10,486 nt of DNA from Echinostoma caproni (taxonomy: Eukaryota > Platyhelminthes > Trematoda > Plagiorchiida > Echinostomatidae): the NCBI GenBank assembly GCA_900618425.1, contig UZAN01042039.1, positions 1 to 10,486 on the forward strand, in the 5' to 3' direction. Below, piece by piece: positions 6,542 to 10,486 of this stretch. The position numbers and the translations under genes were made by a program. Position 1 is the first letter of the stretch. Each line of letters begins with the position of its first letter. The notes under the pieces are model-generated. The model made no database searches and had not been told where the DNA came from. It saw only the letters and a list, made by a program, of their open reading frames with translations.

Positions 6542-8606
6542 CTTTAATAAAAGGTTTGGTGGGATCTGTACACCGGCTACATCACCACACTTTGACACTC
6601 TTCTAAACAAAACTGGCCAACACAGCGTTTCAAAAACGGCGGAACTCTCCGTATGGTGCATTGATGCAATAGTTTTTTTCTCTGTTTGATTTTATCGGAA
6701 CGTGGTAGCAACCAAGACAGTTCACCAAACGCAAAAATTGATGCGTTCATATGGGTAAACAAAAAGAGACGAAAGAAGTTTTACTGGATTGCATTAGCCA
6801 GTTTGGAAACACATGCGTAACGTTTCACCCAAGAGAGAGAGAGAACTCACAGGCAAAGCGGTGACTTACAATGATTCATAATAAAATGAAGCTTCAACTG
6901 CTGAGTGTTGGCGGACTGTGCAAACCTCTATCCCGAGGGGATGCCGGTGAGAAATGTAATTTTTGTTTGGTACTGAATGAGTTCGAATTTGATCCTACTA
7001 TTTAGACGAAATTCTGTCAATTCCTCCGTTGCATCCCCGTACCGTTGTTAAACACCTTACAACTGCATCTTTTATTGCCAGAGGTTCTATGGAAGCGGTA
7101 TTATTTGAGGAACTTCTGCCTCATTGGAATTTTCTCACTAGGTCCATAGAATTAACCCATGCATGTAATGTTTCATCTCAACATTCCCGTCTTTGCCTGG
7201 TTACTGATTGATCGATCCATCGTGACATAATTCACCTCCTTACCCAACCGACAGATCAATTACCGCCGTGTTACTTCATTCTCGTCTATGACCCACACTA
7301 TACCTTTTCAACTTCAAGTGAATCCAACCAATCGCACTCGATTGGAAACCCCGCAAGATTATTGGTGTTTCGGCCGTCGAATGTCACCAATTTGACCGGG
7401 TCTGTCTAAACCCCCTCCACTTCGAATGAACTAATTTCTCGGTAAACGAACAAAAATACTTTTTGAGTGAGTTGCCGAGCGAGGATGAATTTTTCGGTGG
7501 TGCAAGCTGCGCCGTTCTCCCCCCCGAGCCCCCCTCCTCCACACACACTCTCGTTCCACCCGGGAACGTCATATTCGTGATCGTTGATCGAGTGTGCGTC
7601 ATAGGTACGAACCCGCAGTTAATTGACCTCTGTCGGTCGGATAAAGAAGCGAATCACATTAGGATTGATCGATAAGTCGGTCACCATGCCCAGACGTGAA
7701 GGTGAGCATGATTCATTGCATGAATGGAGTCAGTCTAGGCCCTCAATAACCCAATGAGTAAATTACGTTCAGACCGAGTTTCTCTCGAATAAAACCGATT
7801 CCTTTGGATCAAACGCGATTGCTTACGGATTTCTGACATTAAAATGCACACTTGACAAGATACTTAACAATGGTAATAATTGTGAAAGAAGTAACAGCAT
7901 TTCACTTAAATAGTAAGATCAAATTCGAACCTATTTACTAGCTGACAGAAATCATATTTTTCTCTTTCATTCCCTGACTAATTCATACATTCAACCCACA
8001 ATCCCATTGGTAACATTCTGTTACCTGTGGCTTCTCCCTTCTCTACTCAGTTTCGTTGCGTCAGCTGCAACAGAGTGGAAACTTTGCTGTTACCATGGTC
8101 ATTAGAGTGATTGCCCCGTGTGACACCTTTTACATTCTCCCCAATTACTCATTTACAGTGTTTTTCTCATATTTTCACACATTTTTATTCATTCTTGTCT
8201 AACATTTCTCACATCGTGTCCAATTCACACATGATACCTGGCTTTGCCCTATCCATTTATCCTGATCCAATAGCTTGTTGCAGCGTTGTTGTGATTTCGT
8301 TTGTCCAAATGAACATTTCTGACAAACTGCTAGGGAATGAATCACTGACGGTCCCAGAATATGTGATAGGTTATGCAAATCGTGGGTTTAGAATTGCAAA
8401 AACACAAATCACACACACACACATATGGCTGACAATTATCGGCAGTATTTGTGCACTCACATGACCCAGAGTTAGCAAATTTTTCACGTGCATGCAGTTC
8501 CAAAGACCGAAATGTGTGAGCACAATCTGATGCGTTAAATCGTGATCTTGTCGACCCAAAATCAATGTCATTCTGATCGTGGTGTTATCCTATCAAGAAG
8601 ATCAAA
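6542..8606. other. No gene recognised; mixed intergenic or intronic sequence
   Basis: Short frames on both strands look random. A (GA)n tract lies near 6832-6843. A GC-richer, C-tract-bearing block (about 7460-7600) lies between two copies of ATTGATCGAT at 7207 and 7664. No exon, RNA or element could be assigned. Confidence 0.45.
8411..8424. repeat. (CA)n microsatellite
   Basis: A tract of about seven CA units lies in otherwise featureless sequence. Confidence 0.85.
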
Positions 8607-8632
8607 GGCGGGGGGAGCGGGGAGGGGGGGGT
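8607..8632 (+). repeat. G-rich tract, possible G-quadruplex
   Basis: The text GGCGGGGGGAGCGGGGAGG followed by GGGGGG contains closely spaced G runs of 6, 4 and 8. The last run can be divided, so four stacks are possible. It sits in a region with no gene recognised. Function is unknown. Confidence 0.5.
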
Positions 8633-9004
8633 TGAGACAAGCAAATAAAACAGCCAACATTGGATACCATGAAAACATCACACATGTTTCATCAAATAGA
8701 ACAATCAAAATGGAGGATATAAGCGTCTATAGTTTGCACGTCAGTGAGTTACTTTGATAAGTTCCGTTAGATAAGTAATTGCGATGCATTTGTGAAACGT
8801 TTTCGTGAGCAGATGCTTTGACAGTGAAATACCACCTCAACATTTCTGGGTAGAGACCCTCCTTTAGAATTTAGCTCCATGCACAGAACTCAGTTTAAAC
8901 AGCTAAACATACACTCGGCTGCACTACAGATTTCCGTTTACCCCTAGTTGAAATGATCCTTCGATATTTGAACTCCTGACTCTTCGCCTCTGAAAGTCGG
9001 GGGT
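8633..9004. other. No gene recognised
   Basis: This is AT-rich sequence between the G-rich tract and dispersed-repeat copy 2, with no identified structure. Confidence 0.5.
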
Positions 9005-9376
9005 GAGTGTTTCGAGTTGCAGCTGATTACCTTTCCTTGCACCTCGCGAAATGCTCTCATATGAACAAGCGTCTCAAATAGCTTCCGCTGAGGAAGCCCT
9101 GCCCACTGCCCTCTCGGGGAGATGTTTCCTATTAAACTGAGGAGAGGAAAAGCCCATATCAAGGACTATAACCGTTTCAGTGAACCACTGGCATTTCACC
9201 TAGCGGATTTGGCAGAAAACCCTGATTCAAAACAAACCGAGAAGGGGCGTAGGAACCATACTCCACAAAGAGCTTCCTATTCGGGGTAGTGATCATCAGC
9301 TTGATTGGGCATGGAGGTGTACAGGGCACCTTGAACGTTTGATCCCATCCAAAGGGAGTATAACCAGATGAACAGG
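9005..9376. repeat. Dispersed repeat, copy 2
   Basis: This is the partner of copy 1 at about 950-1292, in direct orientation and about 8 kb away. The divergence is substantial (many scattered substitutions and several gaps), so the copies are old. Two minus-strand reading frames of 72 and 99 codons cross this stretch; they are not conserved in copy 1 and are not taken as genes. The copy ends about 200 bp before the first recognisable codons of the Jockey-like element. Confidence 0.8.
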
Positions 9377-9483
9377 TGGTTTGTTGTTGGTTGGGTACTC
9401 CATTTTGGTTAATGGTTTTATGTGATACCTGATAAAATGAATTTAGCTTATGTTGAGCTATTTCAACAGAGCGCAATTTTGTG

Positions 9484-9546
9484 CCCCTGTCTAACTAGAA
9501 TTCCGAACGCAGGGGTTGAAAAAACCACTTATTCACACTTATTCAC
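9484..9546. repeat. Inverted repeat and short tandem repeat before the Jockey-like element
   Basis: CCCCTG (9484-9489) and CAGGGG (9510-9515) can pair around a 20-base loop. Two tandem copies of ACTTATTCAC follow (9527-9536 and 9537-9546). They lie between the dispersed repeat and the first codons of the retroelement and may be part of its 5' end. Confidence 0.45.
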
Positions 9547-9573
9547 AGAAATCACAAAATGCGCACTCTACCT

Positions 9574-10486
9574 ATGAACTCACGATACTCCATATCCCTC
9601 ACCAACATTCGTGGTTTAAATCGAAACGTTAATTCGGCACACCACTTTCTACAATCTTCTTTCCCTTGGCTTTATTCTTGACGGAGATACAAATCTCCCC
9701 CTCGTCAGACACTGCTCATCTTCAGTTCCCTAATCAATTCCTCCATTCTTCTTTTCTTTCTAAAGTTGATGTTTTCGGCTATATCCATCATTCTGTCGCT
9801 TCTTCTCGACTTTCACACTTGGACTTCTTTAACCGTGAATTTCAGCTTGTGACTGAAACTTCGATTCCCTTTTTTCAAACAGTGCTTTTCTAGTGTTTAC
9901 CGCTCCCCGAGCAGCAGTGATTCTCCTATTTCTGATATTCTGTTTTCCAACATTGAAACAGTTATATTGGCACATTCTAACAGCCAAATCACCATTGTCG
10001 GAAATTTCAATGTCCACAACAAGCAATGGCTGAAGCACTCCTCAGACACAACCTGCGTGCGACGCGAAGCCAAGGCTTTTGCTGTGGTCAACAACCTAAG
10101 TCAACTAGGTGACCCCACACGCACCCCTGATCGTATTAGCGACCGCACCCACACCCTTGACCTCATTCTCGCATCCATTCTCTCTTCTTTCTCCAACATC
10201 ACTTCCCTTTCCCAATTAGACTCATTGGATCGTTGTCTCATTTCTTTTCTTACTCAGTTCTCTCACTCCACTTCACCACCAAACTCCAGACGCACCTTTT
10301 GGCGTTACGATTCAGCCAACTCGGACGGTTTTTTGACTTTCTGGCCTGTTATCACTGGAAGGATTGTTGTTTTAAATCGGATGTTCCCAGGTCTCTTTCA
10401 AACTTCACGCAGATTGTTCTTCAAGGCATGTATCTTTATATTCCACACTTCTCCAAACCCGGCAAATCACGATTCCCTGAATGGTT
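9574..10486 (+). pseudogene. Jockey-like non-LTR retrotransposon, endonuclease region, truncated by window end
   Basis: The apurinic-endonuclease-like domain of a Jockey/CR1-type element runs off the right edge. It begins MNSRYSISLTNIRGLN (9574, with the NIRGL strand motif). It shifts frame near 9660 to LALFLTEIQISPSSDTA (the TE of the catalytic TET motif) and GYIHHSVASSRLSHLDF. It shifts again at about 9891-9895, through a TAG, to VYRSPSSSDSP. From 9895 the frame has no stop to the window end. This frame holds IVGNFNVHNKQWL (about 9994-10032), DPTRTPDR, HTLDLIL and SLDRCLISF. Homology then moves one frame at about 10340 (LACYHWKDCC, then VLQGMYLYIPHF). The catalytic GDFN motif is GNFN (codon 10003-10005), and the SDH motif is LDR (10228-10233). 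The endonuclease should be inactive. Reverse transcriptase would follow outside the window. Confidence 0.88.

Noticed and set aside
7463..7675. Plus-strand 70-codon frame with acidic and proline-rich start, and its antisense 72-codon frame
   Set aside because: The proline-rich character comes from C runs, and no family or splice context supports it.
9270..9305. CTGATGATCA on the minus strand in repeat copy 2, as a possible hammerhead
   Set aside because: No GAAA at the right spacing and no helix II.
9177..9476. Minus-strand 99-codon frame in repeat copy 2
   Set aside because: The frame is not kept in the homologous copy at 950-1292, so it is chance openness within a repeat.

Overview
The window is eukaryotic, non-coding-rich DNA. 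It has no bacterial-type operons; coding potential appears only as short islands bounded by splice signals and as decayed transposable elements. The RTE-type reverse transcriptase relic and a hammerhead-ribozyme/SINE-like motif are of kinds common in flatworms, so a parasitic flatworm (digenean trematode) is my best guess. That guess rests on family resemblance, and no search was run.

Host gene (minus strand, read from high to low coordinates): five phase-0 exons at 4393-4214, 3823-3692, 2813-2664, 787-662 and probably 560-453 join into one open frame of 232 codons with GT/AG boundaries. They encode the membrane domain of an ABCA-like ABC transporter: a short pre-membrane loop, a membrane helix ending in an ABCA-type 'IV.(D/E)KE' motif, a coupling helix, further helices, and a short soluble tail. 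The first exons and the ATP-binding domain are not seen and probably lie outside the window. Weak candidates for earlier exons are at 4774-4737 and 5704-5666.

Introns: the 878-bp intron carries a same-strand relic of an RTE-like non-LTR retrotransposon (about 2950-3470). The 1.9-kb intron carries one copy of a dispersed repeat (about 950-1292), a tRNA-like SINE head on the minus strand (about 1760-1855) and a pol III B-box-like segment followed by a degraded hammerhead ribozyme (2222-2267).

Upstream of the gene: a mariner transposase relic on the plus strand (about 5828-6471) lacks its N-terminal half and its catalytic aspartates but keeps a C-terminal end and a plausible 3' terminal inverted repeat at 6510-6539. 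From 6542 to 8950 no gene is recognised. A second copy of the dispersed repeat lies at about 9005-9376. From about 9574 to the window end runs the endonuclease region of a Jockey-like non-LTR retrotransposon on the plus strand, with frameshifts and two altered catalytic residues.

Apart from the ABC transporter, every recognisable protein-coding stretch here is a dead mobile element. No complete gene, rRNA, functional tRNA or CRISPR array was found.
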